Shown: positions 46,390-56,657, counted from the stretch's first letter. The stretch is 64,000 nt of DNA from a beta proteobacterium AAP51 (GCA_001295905.1 LJHT01000027.1:46327-110326), one strand, 5' to 3'. Made by a program: numbers and translations. The notes: generated from the letters alone by a model not told the origin.

Positions 46390-47322
46390 ATGCGTATCGT
46401 GATCATGGGCAGTGGCGGCGTCGGGGCCTACGTGGGCGCGCGGCTGCAGGCGGCCGGCGAAGACGTGGCCTTCATCGCCCGTGGCGCACACCTGCAGGCC
46501 CTGCAGACCGAGGGCCTGCATCTTCTGCACCCGCAGCACCCGCTGCACCTGCCCCAGGTGCAGGCAAGCGCCGATGCCGCTGACCTGGCCCGCAGTGGCC
46601 CGGCCGATCTCGTCGTCTTCGCCGTCAAGCTGGGCGACACCGTGGCTGCAGCACGCGCGCTGGGCCCGCTGCTCGGCCCGCAGACGCGCATCCTCACACT
46701 GCAGAACGGCATCGACAGTGTCGATCTCATCCAGGCACAGGTCGGGGCCACGATGGTGCGCGGTGGCGTCATCTATGTCTCTGCCGTGATCGACCGGCCC
46801 GGGGTGATCCGCAGCCCGGGTGGCCTGCATGTCATCGTCGCCGATGCCGGCCGCGGCGACCCCGTGATGGCTGCCTTCTTCGAAGCCTGCGGCCGTGCGA
46901 CCGCTTTGCAGGCCAAGCCCACGGACGACATCCGCTCGGTGTTGTGGGAGAAGTTCATCGCGCTGAGCGCGCTGTCGGCCACCACCTCGCTGCTGCGTGC
47001 ACCGATGGGCGCCATCCTCGCCCACCCCGAGACCCGCGCGCTGCAGCGCCAGCTCATCGAGGAAGCGGTGGCCGTGGCCGAGGCCGCCGGCGTGCCCCAG
47101 CGCGCCGGCCTGGTGGAGGAAGTGATGACGAAGCTGGCGGCCATGCCGGCCAACTTCCGCTCGTCGATGTCCGAAGACCTCGCACGGGGCAAGCCGCTGG
47201 AACTGAACTGGTTGTCGGGCCGCGTGCATGCGCTGGGTCAGCAACTGGGCGTGCCGACCCCGGCGCACAGCACCGCCTGGCGCGCGCTGGTGCTGTATGT
47301 CGACGGCAAGACGGGCTTCTGA
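46390..47322 (+). CDS. 2-dehydropantoate 2-reductase (PanE/ApbA family)
   Basis: The 310-aa oxidoreductase has the N-terminal MRIVIMGSGGVGAYVGARL nucleotide-binding motif, LTLQNGIDSVD and the C-terminal domain with LWEKFIALSALSATTSL (catalytic Lys). Many ApbA-type paralogs use ketopantoate, but several act on other 2-keto acids, so the substrate is open. A GGAG site precedes the ATG by about 7 bases. The gene is isolated and converges on the next operon. Confidence 0.85.
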   Translation: MRIVIMGSGGVGAYVGARLQAAGEDVAFIARGAHLQALQTEGLHLLHPQHPLHLPQVQASADAADLARSGPADLVVFAVKLGDTVAAARALGPLLGPQTRILTLQNGIDSVDLIQAQVGATMVRGGVIYVSAVIDRPGVIRSPGGLHVIVADAGRGDPVMAAFFEACGRATALQAKPTDDIRSVLWEKFIALSALSATTSLLRAPMGAILAHPETRALQRQLIEEAVAVAEAAGVPQRAGLVEEVMTKLAAMPANFRSSMSEDLARGKPLELNWLSGRVHALGQQLGVPTPAHSTAWRALVLYVDGKTGF

Positions 47323-47489
47323 GAAACCGAACGGCAGGGCTTGGCGGATGTCTCAGCGGCACGCCCACTTGACGGTGGGGTGAGCGTCCGGGGTGGGGAA
47401 CACCACTTCGTCGCAGCGGACAGCGTTCGTTCGGGACCTTCCGGCGGGGGCGTTGTCGACGCTGATGGGCCGGAACGGTGCACCACCCG

Positions 47490-48650
47490 TCACGGGCCTG
47501 CGGCGATCTCTCTGCGCTGCCACAGCCGGGTCAACAACCAGCCCAGGGCCAGCAAGGCCAGCGCTGCATGGGTCAGCCACAGCGCCTGCGGGCCCAGCCC
47601 GGCGAGGGCCAGGCCCAGCAGCAACACCCCGGCGGTGGCCGTGAGGGCCGCGGCACGGGGTGTGGCGGTCCGCACGGCCGCCGTGCTGCGCAGGCCGCCG
47701 TGAATACCACCCTGGAGGCCGCGCAACCAGGCCAGGCTCCAGGCCGCGGTGTGCAGCAGCGTGGCCGCCATCAGGCCCTGCAGCAGCGGCAGCACGGTCA
47801 GTGCCAGGCCGCCGCCGATCAGCAGGGCGGCGCAGGCGGGCGCGGCGTCCCAGGGCTGGTCGATGCGACGCCACACACCCGCACAGCACGCGGGCAGCAC
47901 CATCGCCGACAGGTGCAGCACCACCACCGTCAGCGGGCTGGTGCCGGCCGGCGTGCACAGTGCCAGCATGGCCGGCAGCCCGGCCATCATCGGCAGCATG
48001 GCCGCGGCCGACAGGCGCTGCGGCAGATCGACCTGGGCCCACGCGGCGCGCCAGGCGGCGGCGTCCAGGCCCTGCAGCGCGCGCCACTCGTCCAGCGCGC
48101 CCCAGCGGCAGCCCTGGCGCGCGGGTGCGCGGTGCAGCGTCAGCGCGGCGCCGGCCCCCATCAGCATCAGCACCAGTACCAGCATCGGCGCAGGCAGCGG
48201 CCACCAGGCCGGCAGGCCCGTCAGCAGCGCAGGCAGGCCGCAGGCACCCCCGGCCGCCACACCCGCCGCCGCCGGCAGCAAGGCCTGCCGCCACGGCGTG
48301 CGAGCGGCACCGCGCGACAGGCGCACCGTCCAGCTCGACGCGGCCGACGCGGCAGCCCAGCTGAGGATCAACCACAGCGGCTGCGCGCTCGCGGTGGCCA
48401 GCAACAAGGCCGCGGCGGCCAGCAGCCAGGCCCCCCGCACCGTGCCGGCCGTCAGCGTGCGGCCCGCCTGGGCCTGCAGCACGAAGGCCAGCAGGCCCAG
48501 CCACAGCGCCGTCGGCAGCAAGCCACCGAACTGCAGCGGCCACCGCTGCGCGCCCAGCGCCCCCAGCACCAGCCAGCCGCTGGTGTGCACGGCCCAGGCG
48601 ATGCTGCGGGCCAGCGCCAGGCGCAGCGCAGCGGCTGCCGGGCCCCTCAT
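47490..48650 (-). CDS. Unknown polytopic membrane protein coupled to a 2OG oxygenase
   Basis: The 386-aa protein is almost wholly hydrophobic, with about ten predicted helices and very high Ala/Leu/Gly content. A single long hydrophilic stretch (about residues 155-190, RAPARQGCRWGALDEWRALQ) separates two halves. Cys pairs (PACCAG) occur in one helix. I do not recognise the family. Its ATG overlaps the oxygenase stop by four bases, so both are made together. Confidence 0.65.
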   Translation of the reverse strand: MRGPAAAALRLALARSIAWAVHTSGWLVLGALGAQRWPLQFGGLLPTALWLGLLAFVLQAQAGRTLTAGTVRGAWLLAAAALLLATASAQPLWLILSWAAASAASSWTVRLSRGAARTPWRQALLPAAAGVAAGGACGLPALLTGLPAWWPLPAPMLVLVLMLMGAGAALTLHRAPARQGCRWGALDEWRALQGLDAAAWRAAWAQVDLPQRLSAAAMLPMMAGLPAMLALCTPAGTSPLTVVVLHLSAMVLPACCAGVWRRIDQPWDAAPACAALLIGGGLALTVLPLLQGLMAATLLHTAAWSLAWLRGLQGGIHGGLRSTAAVRTATPRAAALTATAGVLLLGLALAGLGPQALWLTHAALALLALGWLLTRLWQRREIAAGP

Positions 48651-49345
48651 GCGGCGCTGTAGCCGTGCAGCCTGTCGCCGCCGCGCGCCGCGTGCACGCT
48701 GGCGTTGAAGGACACGATCACCCGTTCACGCTCGCCGTCATAGGGCAGCGCCTGGTGCGCCAGCCACGAAGGAAAGATCAGCAGCTGCCCCGGCACCGGG
48801 GCCACGTCCACATGCGGCGGCTGCAGATAGGCATTGCCCAGGTCGACGTGCGCGCCGCCCAGTGTGGCGAAGGGCGGGCCGTAAAAGCGCGTGACGCCGT
48901 TCGTCGCGCCGTAGACGGGATGGGCCGTGCGCTGCGCCTCGTCGTCCACCTGCACGCAGTAGACGCCCGACCACGAACAGTTGCCGTGGGTGTGCACGTC
49001 GTGGAAGGCACCGCCACGGCTGGTCTGGAACCACAGGCCCTCGAGGGCCACCTGCAGGTCGATGCCGCCCGCCGGCCAGGCCTGCGCATTGGCCGCGCTG
49101 ACGGTGTCGCGCAGGCTGGTGAGGATGAAGCGCACGAAGGCCTGCCACTCGGGCAGCTGCACCCGCGTGAGCAGGTCGTCGTCACTCGCGAAGAAGGCCG
49201 CACCCGGGGCCTGGCCGCGGGCATGCAGCTGGGTGGCGCGCAGCGCGCCGAAGATGCGCACCAGCAGCGGGTTCAGCGCCTCGGCCTGCGCGTAGCGGTG
49301 CACGCCCAGCGGCGTGGGCCACAGCAGCTGCAGGCCGGGGTTCAT
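48647..49345 (-). CDS. Putative 2OG-Fe(II) oxygenase (TIGR02466 type)
   Basis: The 232-aa protein has a double-stranded beta-helix iron site: FHDVHTHGNCSWSGVYCV (His118/His120), LLIFPSWLAHQALPY (His197) and Arg208 for 2-oxoglutarate. This layout, with the N-terminal WPTPLGVHRY segment, matches TIGR02466 putative oxygenases. The substrate is unknown; several relatives act on secondary metabolites. It is 30 bases from the MocA-like gene and overlaps the membrane protein by four bases. Confidence 0.8.
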   Translation of the reverse strand: MNPGLQLLWPTPLGVHRYAQAEALNPLLVRIFGALRATQLHARGQAPGAAFFASDDDLLTRVQLPEWQAFVRFILTSLRDTVSAANAQAWPAGGIDLQVALEGLWFQTSRGGAFHDVHTHGNCSWSGVYCVQVDDEAQRTAHPVYGATNGVTRFYGPPFATLGGAHVDLGNAYLQPPHVDVAPVPGQLLIFPSWLAHQALPYDGERERVIVSFNASVHAARGGDRLHGYSAA

Positions 49346-49375
49346 GGCGCTTTCATGCCGGCGTTCATGCCGGAT

Positions 49376-50053
49376 TCATGCCACAGCCAGGGTCGCCGGC
49401 CAGCGCAGCACATGGCCGGTGTCGCGCGTGAAGGCCTCCAGGTCTTCGGGCGTGTCGACATCGACGCGGTAGCGCCGGTTGTCGGTGACGAAGGGCGCCA
49501 CGGCCTGCGCGTTCGCGGCCTGCCATTGCCGGCAGCCGACGTTCGCCGCTCCGGCCAGGATCTGTTCACGCACCTCGTTGCTGAACATCACCGGGTTGCC
49601 GCGTTCGCCGTTGAACTGCGGGAAGACGACCGATGTGCCCTCGGGCCGCTTCTTGAACGCGCCGATCAGCGCGGTGATGTCCTGCGCGTTGATCAGCGGC
49701 TGGTCGGCCAGCGCGACGATCACCGCGTCGAGCTTGCCGCCCAGGGCGGCCAGCCCGAGGCGCTGCGACGAGACCTGTCCGTCGTCCGGGTTCGGGTTGC
49801 GCACCAGCGTGACCGGGAAGGTCTGCACCACCGGCTCGATCAGCTCGGCGTGGTGGCCGAGCACGACGACGACTTCGTCGACGCCGGCGCCCGACAGCGC
49901 GATCAGCTGCCTGCGGATCAGCGGCACACCGCCCAGTTCGAGCAGGCTCTTGGGCTTGTGGCCCATGCGCGAGCCGCTGCCCGCGGCCAGCAGCACGGCG
50001 CCCACCACCACGCGGCTGTAGAGACCGCCGCCGCCTTTGAGGATGCAACCCAT
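49376..50053 (-). CDS. MocA/MobA-like nucleotidyltransferase
   Basis: The 225-aa protein has the glycosyltransferase-A-like nucleotidyltransferase loop LLAAGSGSRMGHKPKSLL and a second motif NPDDGQVSSQRLGL, then LADQPLI. This fits MocA-type enzymes that attach CMP to molybdopterin to make the MCD cofactor, as CO dehydrogenases need. It ends the cox cluster behind the XdhC/CoxI gene. ATG 50053 is preferred over the longer 50095 start. Confidence 0.82.
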   Translation of the reverse strand: MGCILKGGGGLYSRVVVGAVLLAAGSGSRMGHKPKSLLELGGVPLIRRQLIALSGAGVDEVVVVLGHHAELIEPVVQTFPVTLVRNPNPDDGQVSSQRLGLAALGGKLDAVIVALADQPLINAQDITALIGAFKKRPEGTSVVFPQFNGERGNPVMFSNEVREQILAGAANVGCRQWQAANAQAVAPFVTDNRRYRVDVDTPEDLEAFTRDTGHVLRWPATLAVA

Positions 50054-50063
50054 CAGGCGGCCC

Positions 50064-50978
50064 TCAGGACTTGCCGCCGCCGCAGCACGAGCCACCGATC
50101 GCCGGCAGCTCGGGCAGGGGCAGGGGCTTGGGGCGGACTACAGGCGCCGCAGCCGCTGCCGGTGCAGCGACAGGCGCCTCGACAGGTGCCCCGACCGGCG
50201 CACCCCGCCGCGCCGCCACCACCGCGGCCAGCACCGACAGCGCGATCTCTTCCGGCGTCTGCGCGCCGATGGCCTGGCCGGCCGGCGCGACGATGGCGTC
50301 CACCGCCGCCGCGTCGGCACCCGATTCCAGCAGCGCCGCCTTCAGCACACCGGCCTTGCGCGCGCTGGCGACGAAGAAGACCTGGCGGGCGTGCAGCGAC
50401 AGCGCGGCGCGCAGCCCTTGCACATCGCGCCGGCCCTGCGTGGCCACGACGACGAAGCTGCCGGGGCCGATGTCGGCGCCGGGTTCGTCGCTGGGGATGA
50501 CGCGCGTGGCGTCGGGGAAGCGCGCTGCATCGGCCCCCTGGGCCAGCACCGTCACCGGCAGGCCGACACGCGGGGCCAGCGCCGTCAGCGCGGCGGCCAG
50601 CGGTGTGTCGCCGATCACCGTCAGGCGTGCGGCCGGCAGCATCGGGTCGACGAAGAGCTCCAGCGTGCCGCCGGAGTGGCAGGTCATGCCGAACTCCAGC
50701 ACATCTTCCAGTTCCCGCACGCTGCCGTCTTCGGCGGGAGCGATGCGGATCACGCGCGCCTTCCCGTCCTGCAAGGCCAGACGCACCGTGCGCATCACCG
50801 CGGGCTGCGCGCAGCCGCCGCCTATCCAGCCCTGCTGGATGCCTTCGGCGGTGACCACGGCCTTGTCGCCGGGCTTGGCCGATGCGGGGGCCAGCACGCG
50901 CAGCACACTCACCAGCGCATAAGGCTGGCCCTGCTGCTGCAGGCGCTGCGCGGCGGACAGGATGTCGAGGCTGTTCAT
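50064..50978 (-). CDS. XdhC/CoxI family molybdenum enzyme maturation factor
   Basis: The 304-aa protein has an N-terminal XdhC_CoxI domain (YALVSVLRVLAPASAKPGDKAVV, then GWIGGGCAQPAV) and a C-terminal Rossmann-like part with RLTVIGDTPLAAAL. It ends in an Ala/Pro-rich linker and a C-C-G-G-G-K-S tail. XdhC proteins bind the molybdenum cofactor and help sulfurate it, which fits the CODH context. Confidence 0.88.
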   Translation of the reverse strand: MNSLDILSAAQRLQQQGQPYALVSVLRVLAPASAKPGDKAVVTAEGIQQGWIGGGCAQPAVMRTVRLALQDGKARVIRIAPAEDGSVRELEDVLEFGMTCHSGGTLELFVDPMLPAARLTVIGDTPLAAALTALAPRVGLPVTVLAQGADAARFPDATRVIPSDEPGADIGPGSFVVVATQGRRDVQGLRAALSLHARQVFFVASARKAGVLKAALLESGADAAAVDAIVAPAGQAIGAQTPEEIALSVLAAVVAARRGAPVGAPVEAPVAAPAAAAAPVVRPKPLPLPELPAIGGSCCGGGKS

Positions 50979-50997
50979 CGTGAACGTCCTTTCTTCT

Positions 50998-52176
50998 TCA
51001 ATTCAAGGCATCGGCAGCCAGCGCCAGATCGCGCAGGCTGTTCAGGCGGACAAAACGCTGCACCAGCGGCAGCGCGGTCTGCACGGCTTCAGACTGCGGG
51101 CGCTGGTCGGCCGGGTGGAACCAGGTGATGCGCGCGCCGCGGCTGCGCACCGCCGCCAGCTCTTCGGCCAGCTGCTGCGGCCCGTCGGCATCGAAACCAT
51201 CGGACAGCACCCACAGCTGGGCGCTGCGGTTCAGCTGCGCGCGTGCATGCACGCCGTGGAAGTCGGCCAGGCTGGTGGCGATGCGTGTGCCGCCGCCGAA
51301 GCCGGCCGTCACCGCGTTGATCTTCTCCTGCACCGTGGCACTGTCGCGCAGCAGCAGCGGCGTCACCTCGGCCAGCCGCGTGTGGAAGACGAAGACACGC
51401 GCGGCGATGGCCTGCACGAAGGCGCGCGCGATGCGCAGGAAGAGCTGTGCGTGGGTCTCCATCGAGCGGCTGACATCCACCAGGATGAAGACGCGCGGCT
51501 TCTCGCGCCGCTGCCGGCGCCAGGCCGGCGTGGTGGGCACGCCGCCGGTCTTCAGGCTGGCGCGCAGGGTGCGGCGCACATCCAGCCGCGCGCCGCGCGG
51601 GTCGTCCTGCCAGCGGCGCGTCAGGCGCACCCGCAGGCGGCGGGCCATGCGCTCGGCGAGTTGGTCGAGCAAGGCCAGATCCTGCGGCAGCCACTGCGAC
51701 AGGCTGCGGTCGTGCAGGGCTTCGGTGCGGCTGGCGCCGCCTTGAGCGCGCGGCGCGGCATCGCTGTCACAGCCTCCTTCGACCTCGGGCGCCGATTGCA
51801 GCGCCGTGTCCAGCGACTGCCGCCCTTGCGGCGGCGTGCTGCCGCCGTCGTCCAGCGACTGCTGCAGCTGCTGCACCACCTGGCGGAGGTCGCGCGCCGG
51901 CCGCGTCTGGCCGCTGACACGCACACGCCCGGTGCTGCGGTGGGGCCGCCAGTAGCGGTCGAAGAGTTCGGGCCATTGCCGCCACGAACGTGCGTCGTGG
52001 CAGGCGATGGCGCGCCAGGCGGCATCGATCTGCGCGCTGCGCTGCGCCGGCAGCGCCAGCGCGGCGCGCACGAAGGCCTGCTGCTCGGCCACGCCCACCT
52101 TCAGCCCGTGTTCACGCAGCAGCGCGGCGAAGCCGGCGATGGCCTGCAGTGGTTCGGCGTGGGTCGCGGCCTGCAT
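50998..52176 (-). CDS. coxE: CoxE family VWA protein
   Basis: The 392-aa protein has the von Willebrand A MIDAS motif DVSRSM (DxSxS) and the CoxE architecture: a helical N-terminal half with EPLQAIAGFAALLREHG, then the VWA domain. With CoxD (a MoxR ATPase) it helps insert Cu and S into the CODH active site in carboxidotrophs. ATG 52176 is preferred; GTG 52191 would overlap coxD by 11 bases. Confidence 0.9.
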   Translation of the reverse strand: MQAATHAEPLQAIAGFAALLREHGLKVGVAEQQAFVRAALALPAQRSAQIDAAWRAIACHDARSWRQWPELFDRYWRPHRSTGRVRVSGQTRPARDLRQVVQQLQQSLDDGGSTPPQGRQSLDTALQSAPEVEGGCDSDAAPRAQGGASRTEALHDRSLSQWLPQDLALLDQLAERMARRLRVRLTRRWQDDPRGARLDVRRTLRASLKTGGVPTTPAWRRQRREKPRVFILVDVSRSMETHAQLFLRIARAFVQAIAARVFVFHTRLAEVTPLLLRDSATVQEKINAVTAGFGGGTRIATSLADFHGVHARAQLNRSAQLWVLSDGFDADGPQQLAEELAAVRSRGARITWFHPADQRPQSEAVQTALPLVQRFVRLNSLRDLALAADALN

Positions 52177-52180
52177 GGCT

Positions 52181-53098
52181 TCAGGCGGCACGTGCCGGCT
52201 TCACGGCGACGCCTTCGGTGGCCTGCCGGTTTCGGCCTTCCAGCAGCTGCCGCACACGATCGGGGCCGAACTGGAAGCGGTCTTCGCGCGTCTTCAGCAG
52301 GCAGGCCAGCGTGTGGGTCAGCGCATGCGGGTCGTCGGGCACGGCCGCGTGGCCCAGGCGGTGCAGCGCGCGCACCCAATCGAGCGTCTCGGCCACGCCG
52401 GGTGTCTTGCCCAGGTCTTCCTTGCGCAGCCGCTGCACGAAGGCCACTGCCTGTTCAACCAGCGCGCTCTCGGCGTCGGGCAGCGTGGCGCGCACGATGG
52501 CGATCTCGCGCGCCAGCGTCGGGTAGTCCAGCCAGTGGTAGAGGCAGCGGCGACGCAGCGCGTCGCTGAGTTCGCGGGTGCCGTTGCTCGTCAGCAGCAC
52601 GGCCGGCACGTGGCGGGCGGTGAGGGTGCCGAGTTCGGGCACGGTGATCTGCCAGTCGGCCAGCACCTCCAGCAGAAAGGCTTCGAAGGCCTCGTCGGCG
52701 CGGTCGATCTCGTCGATCAGCAGCACGCAGGGCTGCTCGCTGCTCAAGGCGGTGAGCAGTGGGCGTTCAAGCAGGTAATCACGCGCGAACAGGTCGGCCT
52801 CGCGCACGGCCTGCGCGCTGGTTTCGTGCAGCCTGATGGCCAGCAGTTGCCGGCCGTAGTTCCATTCGTAGGCCGCCTGCGCCAGGTCCAGGCCTTCGTG
52901 GCACTGCAGACGCACCAGGCGCCGGCCCAAAGCGCGTGCGTGGGCCAGCGCCAGCGCCGTCTTGCCGACGCCGGCATCACCTTCGATCAGCAGCGGGCGC
53001 TGCAGCTCATCGGCCAGCCAGAGCGTGGTGGCCAGCGCCTCGTCGGCGATGTAGCCGGCCTGGTGCAGGCGCTCGCGCAGGCCGGTTTCTCCGCTCAT
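52181..53098 (-). CDS. coxD: CoxD family MoxR-type AAA ATPase
   Basis: The 305-aa ATPase has Walker A GDAGVGKTALA, Walker B LLIDEIDRADEAFEAFLLE and the sensor TSNGTRELSDALRRRC. In the cox system CoxD is an AAA chaperone needed for the Cu-S-Mo site of CODH. It overlaps coxG by four bases (ATGA) and precedes coxE. Confidence 0.92.
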   Translation of the reverse strand: MSGETGLRERLHQAGYIADEALATTLWLADELQRPLLIEGDAGVGKTALALAHARALGRRLVRLQCHEGLDLAQAAYEWNYGRQLLAIRLHETSAQAVREADLFARDYLLERPLLTALSSEQPCVLLIDEIDRADEAFEAFLLEVLADWQITVPELGTLTARHVPAVLLTSNGTRELSDALRRRCLYHWLDYPTLAREIAIVRATLPDAESALVEQAVAFVQRLRKEDLGKTPGVAETLDWVRALHRLGHAAVPDDPHALTHTLACLLKTREDRFQFGPDRVRQLLEGRNRQATEGVAVKPARAA

Positions 53099-53736
53099 GC
53101 GCGCTTGCCGCCGAACAAGCCGGCGAGCCAGCCCTTGAAGACCGTCCACATCAGCGCGAGTGCGTTGAGTTCCTTCACCGGCGCTGGGGTCACCACCACC
53201 GCGGCACGCGGCTCGGCCGCTGCCGCTGCCGCTGGCGCACTGCCAGCCGCCGCGGCTGCAGCCACAGGTTCGGGCGCCGGCGCTGCCGCAGCGGCTGCGC
53301 GAAAGTTGTCGGCGAACTGCGCCAGCATGGCGTCGGACACCGGCACCAGCAGCCGGCTGCCGAACTGCGCCAGCTTGCCGCTGACGACGATGGTGGCCAC
53401 GCCCACCAGCACCGAGGTGCCGGCCGTGGCCCCGGCCTCCAGATGCGCCTTCAGCTCCATCGAGGCCGAAGAGCCGCTCTTGTCGGCGCCCTTGCCCAGC
53501 ATCTGCATCGACTTCGCCGCCGTATCCAGGCCCAGCACCTCGATGTCGCCCCCGAACTGCATCACCGCCGGCCCGACCTTGCTCTTCACCGTGCCCTTGT
53601 AGTGCGTGGCGTCGAGCTGTTCGGTGATCTGCGCACCGGGCATGCAGCGCGCCACCGCGTGGATGTCGCACAGCACGGCCCAGGCCTGTTCGGCGCCTAC
53701 TGGCAACTCATATCGTTTGTCGAGTTTGACTTCCAC
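53095..53736 (-). CDS. coxG: CoxG family SRPBCC protein
   Basis: The 213-aa protein has an N-terminal SRPBCC/CoxG domain (residues 1-145, VKLDKRYELPVGAEQAWAVLCD, then MELKAHLEAGATAGTS). It has an Ala/Pro-rich linker (about 146-185) and a C-terminal amphipathic helix, LMWTVFKGWLAGLFGGKRA. CoxG binds the membrane and links CODH to the quinone pool in other CO oxidisers. Placement between coxL and coxD is a variant of the usual coxMSLDEFG order. Confidence 0.88.
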   Translation of the reverse strand: MEVKLDKRYELPVGAEQAWAVLCDIHAVARCMPGAQITEQLDATHYKGTVKSKVGPAVMQFGGDIEVLGLDTAAKSMQMLGKGADKSGSSASMELKAHLEAGATAGTSVLVGVATIVVSGKLAQFGSRLLVPVSDAMLAQFADNFRAAAAAAPAPEPVAAAAAAGSAPAAAAAAEPRAAVVVTPAPVKELNALALMWTVFKGWLAGLFGGKRA

Positions 53737-56151
53737 TTAGAGGGCCACTCCGCTCTTCACCAACTGCTGCCAAACGCGGTAGGCGCTGTGCGGCATGGTC
53801 ATGTTCGTCACGCCCAGGTGCGCAAAGGCATCGACCACCGCGCTGGTGAAGGTGGGGATGCTGCCGACGTGCGGCGACTCGGCCACGCCCTTGGCGCCCA
53901 GCGGGTGGTGCGGGCTGGGCGTGACGGTGTGGTCGGTCTCCCAGTGCGGCGTTTCCACGAAGGTGGGCAGGAAGTAGTCCATCAGCGTGTTGCCCAGCAG
54001 GTTGCCTTGTGCGTCGAACGGCATCTGCTGGCCCATCGCGACGGCGAAACCTTCGGTCAGGCCGCCGTGGATCTGGCCCTCGATGATCATCGGGTTGATG
54101 CGCGTGCCGCAGTCGTCCAGCGCATAGAAGCGGCGCACCTTGGTTTCACCGGTGGCGCGGTCGATGTCCACCACGGCCAGGTAGATGCCGAAGGGGTAGG
54201 TGAAGTTGGGCGGGTCGTAGTAGTGCACCGCTTCCAGGCCCATCTCCAGGCCGGGCGGTACGTTGTTGTAGGCGGCCCAGCAGATGTCCTTCATCGTCTT
54301 GTGGCGCGCCGGGTCGCCCTTGACGTTGAAACGGTCGATCTCCCAATCGAGGTCGTTCTCGCCCACTTCCAGCAGGTGCGCCGCGATCTTCTTGGCCTTC
54401 GCGTGGATCTTGCGCGCCGCCAGCGCGATGGCCGCGCCGGCCACCGGTGTCGAACGTGAACCGTAGGTGCCCAGGCCGTAGGGCGCGGTGCTGGTGTCGC
54501 CTTCTTCGACCTGGATCACCTCGCTGCGCAGGCCCAGTTCGGTGGCGATGATTTGCGCATAGGTGGTCTGGTGGCCCTGGCCCTGCGTGATGGTGCCCAT
54601 GCGGGCGATGGCGCTGCCGGTGGGGTGCACGCGGATCTCGCACGAGTCGAACATGCCCACGCCCAGGATGTCGCACATCTTGCTGGGGCCGGCGCCCACC
54701 ACCTCGGTGAAGGTGACGAGACCAATGCCCATCAGCGTGGGGCAGTTCGGGTCGGCGCGTTTGGCGGCCTGCTCGGCGCGCAGCGCCTTGTAGTCCACCG
54801 CGGTCAGCACCTTGTCCAGCGCGGTCTGGTAGTCGCCGCTGTCGTACTCGAAACCGAAGGCGCTGGTGTAGGGGAACTGCTCCTTGCGGATGAAGTTCTT
54901 GGCGCGGATCTCGGCCTTGTCCATGCCCAGCTTCTGCGCCAGCACGTCCACCATGCGCTCGATCAGGTAGACCGCTTCGGTCACGCGGAAGCTGCAGCGG
55001 TAGGCCACGCCGCCCGGCGCCTTGTTGGTGTACACGCCCTTGACGCTGGCGTGGGCGGCCGGGATGTCGTAGCTGCCGCTGCAGATGTGGAACAGGCCGG
55101 CGGGGAACTTGGTCGGGTCGGCGCAGGCGTCGAAGGCGCCGTGGTCGGCGACCACGTTGACGCGCAGCCCGGTGATCTTGCCGTCGGGTGTGGCGGCGAT
55201 CTCGCCGTCCATGTGGTAATCCCGCGCAAATGCGGTGGAGCTGATGTTCTCGATGCGGTCTTCCACCCACTTCACCGGCTTGCCCAGCACGATGGACGAG
55301 ACGATGGCGCAGACATAACCCGGGTAGATGCCGACCTTGTTACCGAAGCCGCCGCCGATGTCGGGGCTGACGATGCGCACCTTGCTCTCGGGGATGCCCG
55401 ACAGCAGGCTGACCACCGTGCGCACGACGTGCGGCGCCTGGCTGGTGATGTAGGTGGTGAGCTCGCCGCGCACCGGGTCGAAGCTGGCCACGCAGCCGCA
55501 GGTTTCCAGCGGACAGGGGTGCACGCGCGGGTAGAAGATGTGTTCCTTCACCACCACCGGCGCGGCGGCGAAGGCGGCATCGGCCGCGGCCTTGTCACCG
55601 GCATCCCAGGTGAAGATGTGGTTGTGGTGTTCACGCGGGCCGTGGGCGCCGCTGGTCTTGCCGGCCAGGTCTTCACGCAGCACCGGGGCGCCGGGCTGCA
55701 GCGCCTCGTACGGGTCCATGACCACCGGCAGTTCTTCGTATTCGACCTGCACGGCCTCCACGCCGTCGGCCGCGGCGTAGCGGTCTTCGGCGACGACGAC
55801 GCAGACTTCCTGCATCTGGAAGTGCACCTTCTCGTCGGCCAGCACGGCGGCCACGTCGCCGGCCAGCGTGGGCATCCAGTGCAGCTTCAGCGGCTTCAGG
55901 TCTTCGGCGGTCAGCACCGCGATCACGCCGGGGATGGCCAGCGCAGCGCTCTTGTCGATGCTTTTGATGCGGGCATGGGCGTAGGGGCTGCGCACGATGT
56001 CCATGTGCAGCATGCCGGGCATCTTGATGTCGTCGACGTAATTGCCCTTGCCCTGGATGAAGCGCGCGTCTTCCTTGCGCAGGCGGCTGTCGCCCAGGCC
56101 TTGCAGCGCGTCCTTGCGTTCGAGCAGCGTCGGATCAACGGGAGCATTCAT
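53737..56151 (-). CDS. coxL: Aerobic CO dehydrogenase large subunit, form I
   Basis: The 804-aa molybdopterin subunit carries the form I active-site signature A383-Y-R-C386-S-F-R389 (AYRCSFR), with Cys386 binding the Cu of the Cu-S-Mo site. The Glu758 base lies in GAKGVAESP, equivalent to Glu763 of the Oligotropha enzyme. [11 protein letters not shown] and ARDYHMDGE motifs are also present. Length matches true CODH. It overlaps coxS by four bases. Confidence 0.95.
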   Translation of the reverse strand: MNAPVDPTLLERKDALQGLGDSRLRKEDARFIQGKGNYVDDIKMPGMLHMDIVRSPYAHARIKSIDKSAALAIPGVIAVLTAEDLKPLKLHWMPTLAGDVAAVLADEKVHFQMQEVCVVVAEDRYAAADGVEAVQVEYEELPVVMDPYEALQPGAPVLREDLAGKTSGAHGPREHHNHIFTWDAGDKAAADAAFAAAPVVVKEHIFYPRVHPCPLETCGCVASFDPVRGELTTYITSQAPHVVRTVVSLLSGIPESKVRIVSPDIGGGFGNKVGIYPGYVCAIVSSIVLGKPVKWVEDRIENISSTAFARDYHMDGEIAATPDGKITGLRVNVVADHGAFDACADPTKFPAGLFHICSGSYDIPAAHASVKGVYTNKAPGGVAYRCSFRVTEAVYLIERMVDVLAQKLGMDKAEIRAKNFIRKEQFPYTSAFGFEYDSGDYQTALDKVLTAVDYKALRAEQAAKRADPNCPTLMGIGLVTFTEVVGAGPSKMCDILGVGMFDSCEIRVHPTGSAIARMGTITQGQGHQTTYAQIIATELGLRSEVIQVEEGDTSTAPYGLGTYGSRSTPVAGAAIALAARKIHAKAKKIAAHLLEVGENDLDWEIDRFNVKGDPARHKTMKDICWAAYNNVPPGLEMGLEAVHYYDPPNFTYPFGIYLAVVDIDRATGETKVRRFYALDDCGTRINPMIIEGQIHGGLTEGFAVAMGQQMPFDAQGNLLGNTLMDYFLPTFVETPHWETDHTVTPSPHHPLGAKGVAESPHVGSIPTFTSAVVDAFAHLGVTNMTMPHSAYRVWQQLVKSGVAL

Positions 56152-56639
56152 GCGGCCACCTTCTCGGCTTGTTGCAGCTTGGCCGCGGCGTATTGCACGG
56201 CCTTGACGATGTTCTGGTAACCCGTGCAGCGGCACAGGTTGCCGGCCATGCCGGCGCGGATCTCGGCCTCGCTCGGGTTCGGGTTCTCCTGCAGGAAGCG
56301 GTAGGCGCGCATCAGCATGCCGGGCGTGCAGAAGCCGCATTGCAGGCCGTGTTCCTTGTAGAAGCCTTCCTGCACCGCGTGCAGCACGCCGGCGTTCGCA
56401 AGGCCTTCGACGGTCAGCACTTCGCTGCCGTCGCACTGCACGGCCAGGTGGGTGCAGCTCTTGACGCTCTGCCCGTCGATGTCGACGGTGCAGGCGCCGC
56501 AGTGGCTGGTTTCGCAGCCGATGTGCGCGCCGGTGAGGCTGAGTTCTTCGCGCAGGAAGTGGATCAGCAGCGTGCGCGGCTCGACCGCCTTTTCCTGCGT
56601 GCGGCCGTTGACCTTCACGCTGATCAGTTTCTTCGCCAT
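56148..56639 (-). CDS. coxS: Aerobic CO dehydrogenase small subunit (2 x [2Fe-2S])
   Basis: The 163-aa iron-sulfur subunit has the plant-ferredoxin type cluster with C42, C47, C50 and C62, and the C-terminal all-helical cluster with C101, C104, C136 and C138. Both motifs are complete. It passes electrons from the Mo site to the FAD subunit. It begins 18 bases after the coxM stop and overlaps coxL by four bases. Confidence 0.95.
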   Translation of the reverse strand: MAKKLISVKVNGRTQEKAVEPRTLLIHFLREELSLTGAHIGCETSHCGACTVDIDGQSVKSCTHLAVQCDGSEVLTVEGLANAGVLHAVQEGFYKEHGLQCGFCTPGMLMRAYRFLQENPNPSEAEIRAGMAGNLCRCTGYQNIVKAVQYAAAKLQQAEKVAA

Positions 56640-56657
56640 GGGGGTGCTCCTTGAAGT

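Noticed and set aside
47323..47489. Possible gene remnant between panE-like gene and membrane protein
   Set aside because: A minus-strand frame ending AHPTVKWACR is open here but continues out of frame over the membrane protein; no family signal was found.
54553..56220. Long plus-strand frame opposite coxL and coxS
   Set aside because: The cox genes carry complete cofactor motifs; the antisense frame has none.
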